Origin: Cladopsammia gracilis
Taxonomy: Eukaryota; Cnidaria; Anthozoa; Scleractinia; Dendrophylliidae
DNA length: 64,000 nucleotides
Assembly: GCA_022457155.1 (NCBI GenBank)
Contig: JAJGOT010000294.1
Coordinates: 224,501-288,500 of the forward strand
Direction: 5' to 3'
Of this stretch, positions 1 through 10,800 are shown one piece after another. Below the pieces are notes generated by a model that was not told the origin of the DNA, did no database searches, and saw only the letters and a program-made list of their open reading frames with translations. A program made the translations under genes and the position numbers. How positions within the stretch are numbered: position 1 is the first letter of the stretch; the number at the start of each line of letters is the position of its first letter.

Positions 1-360
1 AACTTTTTAGTTTCTCCCTGCTGATATTTTGCCATCATTTTAGAAAGCATGGTGTTGGAAAATACAATACGCAGCATGGGATAATCTACTGCTGTTCCTT
101 TATTAAAGGTATAAGAAAGAAATTAATATTTTGTTAACACTTAAGCCAGTACGCTGTAATTCTTCCTCAGTTCTGCTTCTTAAGCATGTTAAGTCAACAC
201 ACGGAGAGATTTTGCGGTATGTATACTTCATGGCTGAAAGCCATATAGTCGTGGACATAAACTAAAATATGCGTGCATAAATTTGCATGCGCTGATGTGA
301 CAAGAAAGAAAAAGAAAACTCAGAGCCAAATCTTCAACTCGTCGGCTGCGCCACCACTAA
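1..360. other. No recognisable feature
   Basis: AT-rich sequence upstream of the first duplicated module. I see no open frame, repeat or RNA signature that I can support. Confidence 0.4.
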
Positions 361-955
361 TTATTCTAAAGATGGATACAGCTTGAATGTTCCTTATTGA
401 AACAGTTCATTTTTCTAAACATTTTTCTATTTTTATTTATAATTACAGAAAAAAAGATGCGTTCTGACATTTAGGCTTCAGAAATTGTTTAGTACACTTT
501 TTAAAATTTTCCAAAGGCATGTGGAAGCCCGGTTTATAAGCGATTTCAGAGTCTTTACAGTGAATTGACGCAAAAAGGCATAAATAAAGTTGCCGTTACT
601 ACGTATATGTTCGGAACTTATTATTCCCAATCTTCGACTATCAAACAAAATGATAATCATTTCCTTTACATCTGTAAATGCTTTTCCCAAAACGTGAGAT
701 TAAATTTTAATTTTAAGACTCCTACTGGACGAAATCCCACGGACCGCAGACAAACCGTCAATCTCGTGTTGAAACGTAGTAATCATTGACATGATGGAAA
801 TCTTGAAATTCATACCTAAAAACTTCGGAAGTTCAGATTTATCGTGAAGGTAAGTGTAAAGATCCATCTGTACTGTTAATTTCTTTGACATGAAGGTAAA
901 AAGATAATTCAAAACACTATTATGTTATACCCACATTTCAAACAAATTGACCTAA
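361..955 (+). other. Duplicated exon-like module, copy A
   Basis: This segment is similar to 1370-2050 and 39430-40280. Shared landmarks are TTATTCTAAAGATGGATACA at its start (also in copy C), TATAAGCGATTTCAGA, GAAATCCCACGGACCG and CATACCTAAAAACTTCGGAA followed by a GTAAGTG donor-like site near 849. The stretch starting ATGATGG near 790 looks like a short first exon, but in this copy its frame reaches TGA just before the donor. The second exon-like block seen in copies B and C is absent. The family is not recognised. It may be a decayed gene 5' end or an unknown repeat. Confidence 0.45.
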
Positions 956-1119
956 AGTAATTACTTTTCATGGTGGTTTTATTTTTGCCAATTTTACAAA
1001 GTCTGGTGAAACAACTTGTTTCATGTTTTGCATGGCGTTCTTGCCAGCTGCCCCCTTTTGCAAAATAAACCCTCCTTTCGGTTACAGACCATTGCGGCAA
1101 TAATTAAGTTTCGCTCCCA

Positions 1120-1360
1120 GCTAGCTAAATCTAGACTTCATGTCCAGTATGACATTGGGCTAAAATCTTAATTTCATGATCATGCCTGGCATGAAATCCG
1201 AAACACGATGATAAAATCTGGGGGAAGTCTAGGTTTCACGCCGGGCATGACGTTACGTGTAATCTAGATTTTCGCATGCCCGGCATCAAATGAAGCCTGA
1301 CTGACGAATTCTAGTGCTACGAGGGCATGACTGAACCGAATTTTTGCATGCCCTGGAAGC
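1120..1360. repeat. Degenerate tandem-like repeat of a CTAGATTT/CATGCCCGGCATGA motif
   Basis: Variants of a 35-45 bp unit recur about five times. Each carries an AATCTAGAYTT-like half and a CATGCCNGGCATGA-like half that is itself nearly palindromic (CATGCCTGGCATG at about 1182, CATGCCCGGCAT at about 1275). No coding capacity is visible. Confidence 0.4.
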
Positions 1361-1369
1361 CTTTATTAC

Positions 1370-2050
1370 ATATAAAGTAATTTCAGAATCGTTTATTAAA
1401 TGAATTGACAAAAAAAGGAGAATTAAAACAAAGTTGCCACTACGTTCGGAACGTCTTATACGCACTCTTTGAGTTTCAAACAGAAAAACAATCAAAAGAC
1501 ATGTTCTTTACATCTGTAAATGCTTTTCGCAAAACTTAAGATTGACTTTCTAATTTAAGGCTCGTAGTGGGCGAAACCCCACGGACCGAGAGAAAAACTC
1601 AATCATGTGTTGAAAATTTACTAATTGGCATGATGTTGCATCTTCGAATTCATACTTAAATAACTTCGGAAGTTCAATGTCGTAGTTCAGGTAAGTGCCA
1701 CGATTTATCAGTACTATCCATTTGTTTGATGAAGGTAAAAAGACAATTCATATAACCTTACAAATGAAGTTTGGAGTAAGGCTTAAATTAAAATATGTTT
1801 TACCGACATTTCAAAAAACATTATGTAAGCTAAATTAAAATACTGGAGTTAGTTGTGTACCACTCGATCAGTCTGTTTGCAGTAGCATATAAAGAAGTTA
1901 ATTCAAACAACAATGAAATTAAAATCTGTTGTGCCGTTTGCGTTCAAGGATTTCCCAACAACGGTAGTTTCTCAAGAAAACTAAAAGGTCTCTTCTGCAT
2001 TACTAAAACAATCCACCGTAGGAAAAAAGATGGCGGCTGTTCATTTTACC
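1370..2050 (+). other. Duplicated exon-like module, copy B (two exon-like blocks)
   Basis: The first block ends at a GTAAGTG near 1691, as in copies A and C, but the presumptive reading frame after ATGATG is shifted by one base. The second block follows TTTGCAG at about 1880 and encodes a stretch with AVCVQGFPNNGSFSR and LFCITKTI, matching copy C. Copies B and C diverge upstream of this position, as expected for an exon boundary. Function is unknown. It looks like a duplicated gene fragment, possibly a pseudogene. Confidence 0.4.
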
Positions 2051-2357
2051 ACCTTGCGGACCAAACACAGCACATAAGGCAGAAAGAAAGCCAAATTTTT
2101 AAAATATTTGTTCCAGTCCTAAGGACAATATGTAGACCAGGTTTGAACATTTTATCACTTTTCTTTACATTTTTATGAACGTTGTTAAGGTTTTTGTGCG
2201 CTAAGAATTATGGGTAAATGTACCAGTCGCCATCTGCCCCTTGCGATCTGAAATCGTTTGGCGCTTCATTTTCGGTGTACTCCCCAGATTTACATTGTGG
2301 AAAAATCATGGTCTCATGATTTTACCTTAAATTCCATTTCATAGTAGTTTTATTTAC

Positions 2358-2560
2358 TCCTTAGTGTGGGAGCTGTAGTGTAGTGGTTAGCGCGTCAGAC
2401 TGCGTCAGATCCGAAGAGCAATGGTTCGAGGTCGGTTCGAGGCCTCTTAGCTTCTCGGCCGTCGTGTTGTTTCCTCAGATAAGAAACTATAAATGCGATG
2501 GACTAGCATTCCACCCAGGGGGAGTTTCAATAGTCATGGCAAAATGAATAATGTTAACAA
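2358..2560 (+). repeat. tRNA-derived SINE
   Basis: An RNA polymerase III A-box-like TAGTGTAGTGGTTA at 2376-2389 is followed by two consecutive B-box-like elements, GGTTCGAGGTC (2423-2433) and GGTTCGAGGCC (2434-2444), which look like an 11-bp internal duplication. Downstream, GCGATGGACTAGCATTCC at about 2494 matches the reverse-strand SINE at 55755-56032. The tRNA fold itself is not intact, so this is a SINE head and not a tRNA gene. Confidence 0.6.
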
Positions 2561-2699
2561 GATTTGTCATCAGCAGAAAGCTTTTTTTTAAAATTTACTT
2601 TATCTTGGCTTTTGTTATTTAGTGTATGTTGCTATAATTCAACCTTTGGAGATAATATGCATATAAAAATCCATTTATATTAGATATAGGGTATCTATA

Positions 2700-3062
2700 A
2701 ATTCATAGCTATAACACCAGATGCCATGATCGACTGTGCCTTCCACCTGCAAAAACTGCTAAATATCAGGGGAGTTTTAGAATAAATGGTGCTCGCGCAT
2801 ATAACGAACGCTTTGCCTCGAATTATCTGGTAAATAAAGGAGCTTAGCGAATTTAAGAGTAAGCTTAGTCGTCACTTAAGCAATAATGCCTGCTACATTG
2901 ATATTTTGTGAAGTTATAACCTGTATGTAATCGTATTAATATTATGTTTAGTACATTTATGCTGCCTGTAAATTTTGTTAGAATTGTGTTTCATTAGGGT
3001 TACTGAGCTATGCTAAACTGGATGCTCATGTATAATATTGATTTCAATAAATATATGTATGT
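2700..3062 (+). mobile_element. LINE 3'-end fragment (CR1/L2-like)
   Basis: Translation from about 2710 gives YNTRCHDRLCLPPAKTAKY, then RINGARAYN, and stops near 2846. That is the usual C-terminal pattern of CR1/L2-type LINE polyproteins (a YNTR motif followed by a G-x-x-x-Y/W-N block). The same motif appears as SYNTRKSHAFRLPF in the reverse-strand LINE at 33.5-34.9 kb. The untranslated tail ends in an AATAAATATATG-like stretch. The reverse transcriptase core is missing, so this is a dead 5'-truncated copy. Confidence 0.55.
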
Positions 3063-3257
3063 CAAGCTGGGCTTTACAATTCAACTTGAGAGGTGAGATA
3101 GGACGTCATTACTATGTAAACAATTGCAGCAGCTATCGTGGATTCATAATCTCACCCCACCCACACCACCCACCCCATAAATGATTGTCAACAGAGCAAA
3201 CAACAACACCGAGAACTACGATTCCTACTTTTTCAAAGAGTGATGTGGGGTTTTTTT

Positions 3258-3345
3258 TGTAACGTCCCCTACAACTTTAGTGTCAGAAGCTGTAGACCGG
3301 CAAGGCCAACGGTTGAAAGCAACAACCCAATGAGGCGAGCTGAAT
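3258..3345 (-). repeat. SINE fragment, reverse strand
   Basis: AACGTCCCCTAC and GGCAAGGCCAACGG are the reverse complement of parts of the SINE tail seen at 57969-58090 (GTAGGGGACGTT and CCGTTGGCCTTGTC), in matching relative order. Only the tail region is present. Confidence 0.45.
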
Positions 3346-3444
3346 GAGCCAACACAGCTAACTAGGCGCGGAGTAGCACAACATCAAGAACGTATTGTCA
3401 CAATTTAAAAATAGTTTGTTCTTACAGATTTTTTTACTTTGTAG

Positions 3445-3527
3445 GATGTGAACAGTTGTTTAATGCTTAAAGATGGTTAATTGGATTTTTAGAGCTCTGT
3501 TTACAATTGCAGCGTGGAAATTACAAG
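3445..3527 (+). CDS. Gene 1 exon: 5' UTR end and signal peptide
   Basis: The exon follows a TTTGTAG acceptor and carries ATG at 3473. It encodes an 18-residue leader with hydrophobic core IFRALFTIAAW, then ends after the first base of a codon (phase 1). The GTTGGT donor is unusual but is conserved in the paralogous exon at 54779-54861, as are the acceptor position and the ATG context AAGATG. An ATG immediately followed by TGA lies upstream at 3446, and a second short upstream frame starts near 3463. Confidence 0.75.
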
Positions 3528-4833
3528 GTTGGTTGTAAGGATCCAAGGATACGTCGCGAATTTGTAGATAAGTATAGTGAAGAACGATGGGGCGAACTTC
3601 TTACTGGTCCTGACTAGTTTAATAGCGTTTCGGCCTCACCTTCTTCAGAAAATTACTAAGAATTTAAAACTAAAAACTATGTACAATGATTGAGTTATAC
3701 AGGTAGTGACTTATACACGTTAAGCTATAAAATTAAAGGGAAACGAGGTTAAAGAACTAAATTACAAGAAAAATTTAACGCTAGAAATAACAATCACGAT
3801 ATGATAAAAAAGAACTTAATTTATGATTAAAATAAAGAAATAGTAACTAATATACGATATACAAAGGAGAGCAAGGTTACGTAATACTGCCCCAAAGATC
3901 TAAACTATAAAGAAAATAAAACGCTTACAAAAACAATGACGACATGAGAGGAAAAATTAACAAATAAAAGTACGAAAAAATGTGTAATGAATCCAACAAT
4001 ACAAACTCCCTATCGAGGGCCCCCGAATAATCATATAGGTCACTGTCGGAATGACAGCACCAGTACGTCTTACCAAGTCCCCATGACAGAACGTTCGAAC
4101 GCAAAATGACTACAAACAATACAAAGAATAAAACTAGAAAAAGACAATCCTATTTTTGTAAGATACGTGTATACTCTTGTTTACTGGCCAGACGTGAGGC
4201 CACGAATGAGCTTCAAACGAACTCTGGGAGGCAAGAAACTTCCACACTTTTGAGGGGAAACCCTCCACCGCTAAGAACATAATAAATAAAATCAAAGGTC
4301 GGGTTCGAGCGCGAAAACTCGCCGCTTATAACTTTATATGCATCCAGGAATTTGTAGAAACCTGGGGCCATAAAGCAATACTTTGTAAAATAGATTATAA
4401 AATACATTAATAATTCATAAGGGTACAAACAAATAGAAATGAGCTATTCCAATCACATGATTACCCTGTATAGGTCGATACTCACGAGTGGTTGTATCTA
4501 ATTTGCATTCCAGATACAACTCACGAGTGGTTGTATCTAATTTACATGTGAATGTGAATTTCACAAGTTGTTTGCCACAATCGCGTCCGTGTTGTATCGG
4601 CACTATACATTCATTCGCCTTCGGATCGTGATTGTATAGGCCGATACAACACTCCCGCTCATGTGGTAAACATTACAAATAAAATACTACGAATCCTTGT
4701 GTAAATAAAACATAAACTCCCACTTACCGAGGCCACGCGCGACCCCGCGCGCGCTGAGGTCTCGGCCGTGGTTGCAGCTTTCCCATAGTGCACGCGGGAC
4801 TCCGCGCGCATGCCCTGGGTAAGAAATTGTTTT

Positions 4834-4877
<44 letters not shown>

Positions 4878-7800
4878 CGTTAGTATTATCATTGTTATAA
4901 TTTCAGCCCTTTTGATCACGGTCATTATGACCTAATATGTAATTCCTTCTACGCCTTTATGTGATTTCCCTAATCATTATATATTTTTGTTATTACTCAA
5001 TTATTGTTCAAGGACTAGAATGGCAATGTAAATAAAGTGTTTAACTTATCAAAAAAATGTACTAGGGCTCTAAGTATTAACAGAAAATTACAAATCTACC
5101 TTCACAGATGTACATTCTGCACCGTGCGCCATTGCAGTTAAAAACTCCAGTGGGATCATCAGCTCCGATTCATCCGGAAATTGCAGCAGCTGGATTATCA
5201 CAGCACCACTTTACCAGAAAATACGTTTGAAGTTTGTTTCGTTTAAGCTAAATGATGCACCAAACTATAGGATGAACCGCATAAAAGTATATGATGGAAG
5301 CAGCATGGATAATACTCTATTAGGAGATTTTTTCGGAACCAAACGACCTTTCATTGTTGAGTCAAATGACCGTTTTATGTTGGTCAATGTAATAAAGAAA
5401 GCAAGTAAATTTTCTCTCTGTAATTTCAAGGCGGTTTACACTACGATTGCAAATAAAGGTAAGATTTTCTTTGTCAAAATTTATAGTAAGCATTATTTAC
5501 CAAAAAACATCATAGGTCATTAATAATGGTAATTGAACTGAGTGGAGTGCAATTTGGTCTGAAATCATACGCGTGATTTCAAAATCGAATGAGCGCGCAG
5601 CGCGAATTGATTTGAAATCATAAGTATGATTTCAGACCAAAATTGCACGACATGAAGTTCAATTACCACTTTATTACATCCATTTTGAAATCGCACAATT
5701 TAATTGCCCAAATATAGGATTTTAATCAGTACCAATATTGATGTGACTTATAGATGCGATTTAGAGCAAAAAATAGTGCGATTCGGGAATAAATCGCACT
5801 GCTGAGAGCCAATCAGATTGCAAGGATCACCAGATGGATGTAATAAAAGGTTAATAAAAGGTTATAATTTACTTGTTCGAAGTACATCCTACCATACCTA
5901 CAGTGAATGTACTTTTATCGATGAGCAACAACCTGCGCTAAACGACTCTCTTAAATGTACATAGCTGATGTAATAGCTTATTCAAATAATCAAATATCGA
6001 GTACTTCAGTTGCGTCACTATAACTAATAATGTTTAGATAGATGGGATAGTGTTACTCATTGTCTTTATTTTTACCTACTTGTAGTGAAAGCAAGAATTG
6101 TGATTCCCTTTCCGCTGGTTAGGACGGTTCCAGGCCATCTGATATGGTGTGACGCCGAAGGGACCCCTCCCATAAACATATCGTTGTTCAACTCATTAGC
6201 ACTTTTGGCTACCGGGAAAGGAATGGCAGCGAGCCGAATATTCCAGGAAGGCAACTACACTTGCATGGCTACTAACAAGCTTGGTACTGACTCAAGGGAC
6301 TTCCCAGTTACGTTTACAGGTAATATCCAACAATTTCACGTTTAAGCCATTACACGTGCACGTGCCAACTAACCAGAAAAAAAAAATAAAATTAGTCACA
6401 AAATTCCAACCAACATAAAACACAACAGGTATTTATCAATTTGATCGTCTTTTTACACTGTAAATTCAAAAGAGCTGTTTCAGCCCCAAATGCTGAATCA
6501 GCTCTGAGTCATTAAAGCTAATTCAGCCCTTCATGGGGCCATTTTGGACATTGATTCATTGTTGCCCTTTTTTGGTGCAATTGGGCAAAAACAGCTCCAT
6601 TTTAGGTCCAAACAGCTCCATTTTAGAAGGGCTAAATTAGCCCCAAAAATGGTACCATTCCGGACTCGCCCGAAACAGCCCCAATTTTGGGGCTGAAACA
6701 GCACTTTTGAATTTACAGTGTATGGAAACATTCTTACCAATTATCTGGTTCTTCTGAAAATACGAGAGTATCCGGCAGTAACACTTAAGCAAAATCTAAA
6801 ATGATCTTCACAAGTTGAACGTTATAAGTTAAATACAAAATATCTGTTGCAGGTTGTAGAAATTCGTGTCTTTTCTACGGCAAGTTATCAAATAATGAAG
6901 TAAAAAATGCGTTTGACTGCCAACAAAGTGGGGCAAATTTAGGAGGGAACATTTTCAAATGTATTCCAACTACTACCACACATCTGTAAGTACTTATTCA
7001 TTTCACGGTATTTAGTTACGTCTTTACTTTCTGTTTGTTTAAACAATTCCCCATAATTTAACTTACGCTATTTAAGTGTAAACGACCGGCGTTTTGACCT
7101 TCTCTGTTCACTGTTTAAAGCTGCTCTAACGATTATATAAGAAACGCTTGGTTTCTCGTGAACTGACAAATGCGTGTATGGGCAGGGTTGTCACATGAGA
7201 ACAACAACCTGGCCAAAACGGTTAAATACACTTGGCCTCTTTTTTAAAGTGCTGAATGTCTTCAAGAAGTTTTCGGCTCCTTTCTTTTTCTTTCCAATGT
7301 CTTTGCATAAACATGCTGTGCGTCTATTGCTTTTTGTTATTCAACGCTAATTGGTGTGAGGTATGAGAAACAAGTGAAATAAGGCCATTGTGTCTTTGTG
7401 TGTGTAATTTCCTTTATCCATTCTCTTCTCCATCGCCGACTGTAGAATTCTAAAGGGAATAAAGATAGAAAATCTAGCAATGGACGCATTTCGTCATACG
7501 TCTGCACTTAAACGTTTGTAAGTGTCAAGAAGACAGTTCTTATATATAATATATGTTTTATTACTGTACATTTTATTAAGTATATGCTTGATTATGACAG
7601 TTTTCAATAGAGCTTATTCGCTTGGGCGTAATGTTTACCCAATACAAACCTCTTGGGAGTTAAATTCTTTGTCTGAACAACATCGATATTAATGTGTCTT
7701 CTCAAGCGTTAACGGAAAAGAAAGAAATAATACCCAGGGGAATGACATGTGGTCTCTAATGGTAAATAAATACGCCCAAGCGAATAAGGTCTATTTGTGA

Positions 7801-10800
7801 TGAGAATGGCCCATTTCACACTAGAAGTCGGAGAAATCGTCTGGACGGCCGAATCGTTCGACGATTTGTTCGTGTAATGTGAATTCTAGACGGACAACTC
7901 ACCTTGTGTTGGTCATCGTAAATTCATATCTGAACGAACAAACAGACGATTTTGAAAGCAAGGGGCCTGGCACTAACAGGCTTGGTTACCTTGCTTTCTA
8001 TCCGCCATTGATTTTTCCATAAACCATCACTCCCTTTACTAGTTCCATTTCCCTTAGCGAATACTGGGACCGATATACAACCATTTGTTCGTCAAGTGTG
8101 AATTTAAGTCGGACTTTGGACGACTTATCCGTCTAGACGAACAAATCGTCCTCGAAAAAAAAATCGTCTTAATAGACGGCCAAATCGACGGACAAAATCA
8201 GACGACTTTTACGTCCAAAATTTTGTTCGTCTCGTTTTCACACTAAGACGACTTGTCCGTCTGAGACGACTTGTCCGTCCAGACGATTTGTCCGTCTCTA
8301 GTGTGAAAACGGCCAATGGATATATGAAAGAAATCACATATGAAATGCGTAAATTTTGGAAGCTTATTCTGGCAGAGCGTCGCACTAAAACGTAACGTGG
8401 AGGTTCGATACCGAGTAGCTTTCGTGTCTTAAAAAACCTCTTCAATTATATATTTCTAATTTTATTTTTTCCGTTTCCAGGGATCTTGGATATAATAAAA
8501 TAAAGGAATTACCGAAGACAGTTTTTTCCAATCTATTAACCCTGAAGAAATTGTAAGTCTGCAGATTGTAGATAATAACAGCGTATCTAATAATACCATA
8601 ACTATATCACACCATACATGCAAATGACAAGTCAGGACGCCATTAGAAGTTTCACTCTGACGAGAAGAAGATGGCAGTGAATTGGGCATGGTTTCTGAAG
8701 AGGGGTTGAAATATTGCTAGCGCGGCTCTTCAAGGACATCCGATAGTAAAAAATTACAAGGTCAGACTTAGATACATTAACAACCACCTAGGATCTACGG
8801 TCTATCTACATGATTGATGCACAAGCCCGACATAGCGTTAATACCTATTGTATCATGCGTCAACATCTTCGCTAATGATTTGTCTGCTTGCAGAACCTAG
8901 CAGATATCCTGTTCCCACTGACAGGCAAATCAGACCACACGGTCGCTACCTCTACTCATTTCGTGTCTAAGGACATTAAAATCATGGTATCCTTTGACGT
9001 AGAATCACTTTTTACCAACGTACCTATCGAAGGTCCCCTACAGGCCACACTGTGCAAACTAGAGAATGATCCCGGACTCGCCGGCCACACAACGCTTACA
9101 CCGACACAGATTGCCGACCTCTTGAATTTCGTCTTAAGATCTATGTATTTCCAGCACGATGGGTCGATCTAGGAACAAAAATACGGAGCAGCCATGGGGA
9201 GTTCGCTCTCCGAGGTTATAGCTGACTTTTTTCCTTAAGGAGGCTAGAAAGGGTTTTTAGCTGCGCGCGCGCGCAACCTGCACTCGTCATTCATTGACGC
9301 AAGCGTCAGCTGATTTCCTTTTAAAAAGTAGCACGCGCTGCTCACCGGAAATGAAAATACTGCGTAAAATCGCGCGAACCGGAAAGAAATTGTGCATAAA
9401 ATATTCCCCTTTATCTCAAAAATTTTCTCGGTGACCTATGTTGAAATTTGTCATGCAAGTAGCATCCAACTTTATCTAACATTTGAGACATTTTATAAAA
9501 AACTGTAGAGTGGATTTTTTTAAATCTTTAAAAGGCCTTTTTCGATTTATCTCGATTTCCACAATACAGATTTTTTCAAATTTACACAGGAAGTGAAGAA
9601 TATTACAAACTTTTAAAAACGCTTATAAAAAACATAGGTCACCGAGTTAGTTGCGTTCGACGTAAGGAGAACGCAACCTAAACTCAACAAGCGAGAGGCC
9701 TGGGCACGAACATTTAGGGGAGAGAAACTCGATTTTCTGGGTGTGTCAAGTACCGGAAATACGTCATAGCCTCTTCCGGCAAGGTGCGCGCGCACGTTTT
9801 CCTCCTTACGCATACGTCATAGACTCATCCAGCAAGTTGCGCGCGCACATTGGTTTGCCATTCTTTCTCACCTCTGCTCTATTCGGTAAGTTTAATCTCT
9901 ATCATTTTTGCAAGTAACTGCAGTGTTTTTACAACGAAGCTTGATCGGAAACATGTTTACTGCTTCTGAAAGGTACAGAAAGTCCTTTATTCCAGCTACA
10001 AAGAAGCGAATATGGCGCCTATTATCGTTCTGTGAGACGCCATCGATGAGAGAGAAGTCGGTAGACAACAAACTAATACTAATTGATCATATGAGTCATT
10101 GTACTCTGACCTATTGCGGTCACAAATACAAATACAACTAGCGGTTCCATATTGGAAGTGAAGTGCTGCCACATTTGGAAGTTTTAGTTTCGGCCTCGTG
10201 TAGTGATTATTAAGTTTTGCCGTTAAAACTTGGTTGTTGTGGAATTAGTGATGTAAGGGCTACGTCACGAATGTAAATTATCAATCAAGTAACTTGGAAT
10301 ACGTCTTCGTGAAATTCAGGAAGAATTACTTAGTGATGTATGCTTGACATCATGAATGAATATTACAAGTTATAAAAGAACGAAATGTCACCCAAACAAG
10401 TCTCAAACACTTCTTACCCATAACAAACATTCGAACGCACTTAATAATCCCTGATTACTGCTAGTTTTAAAGATAGATTTAAAAAACTGACTTTTGAGGG
10501 GCACGTCCTTTAGAGGGTCATAGTTACCATGACAACAAATATGATGTCATAAATGGTCTTGAAGGAAACTTTCACAACCCTGTCATAAGCTTGTCTATAA
10601 TTTGTTTCAGAGACTAAGACCATTAAACTTTAATGTTTAATTGTTTTGACGTGTACATAACCTGTAAGAAGAAACCCATTCGAGCCCCCTTAAGCGAAAT
10701 ACAGGTACTATTTACTCTTTGTTAACTGTGTTTGCTTTTTAGTTTTATTTCGTTAATTTCCGTCGTTGTTTACATGAATAGCACGAAGAAGCCTCAGTAC

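Larger units (their letters stand above)
3540..5107. other. Gene 1 intron 1: mixed repeats
   Basis: Besides the microsatellite and other repeats listed separately, 4480-4655 holds a direct repeat of ACTCACGAGTGGTTGTATC and the inverted pair GTGTTGTATCGGC / GCCGATACAACAC (right copy about 4641-4653). A GC-rich patch with CGCGCG lies at 4730-4810. No coding exon was seen. Confidence 0.4.
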
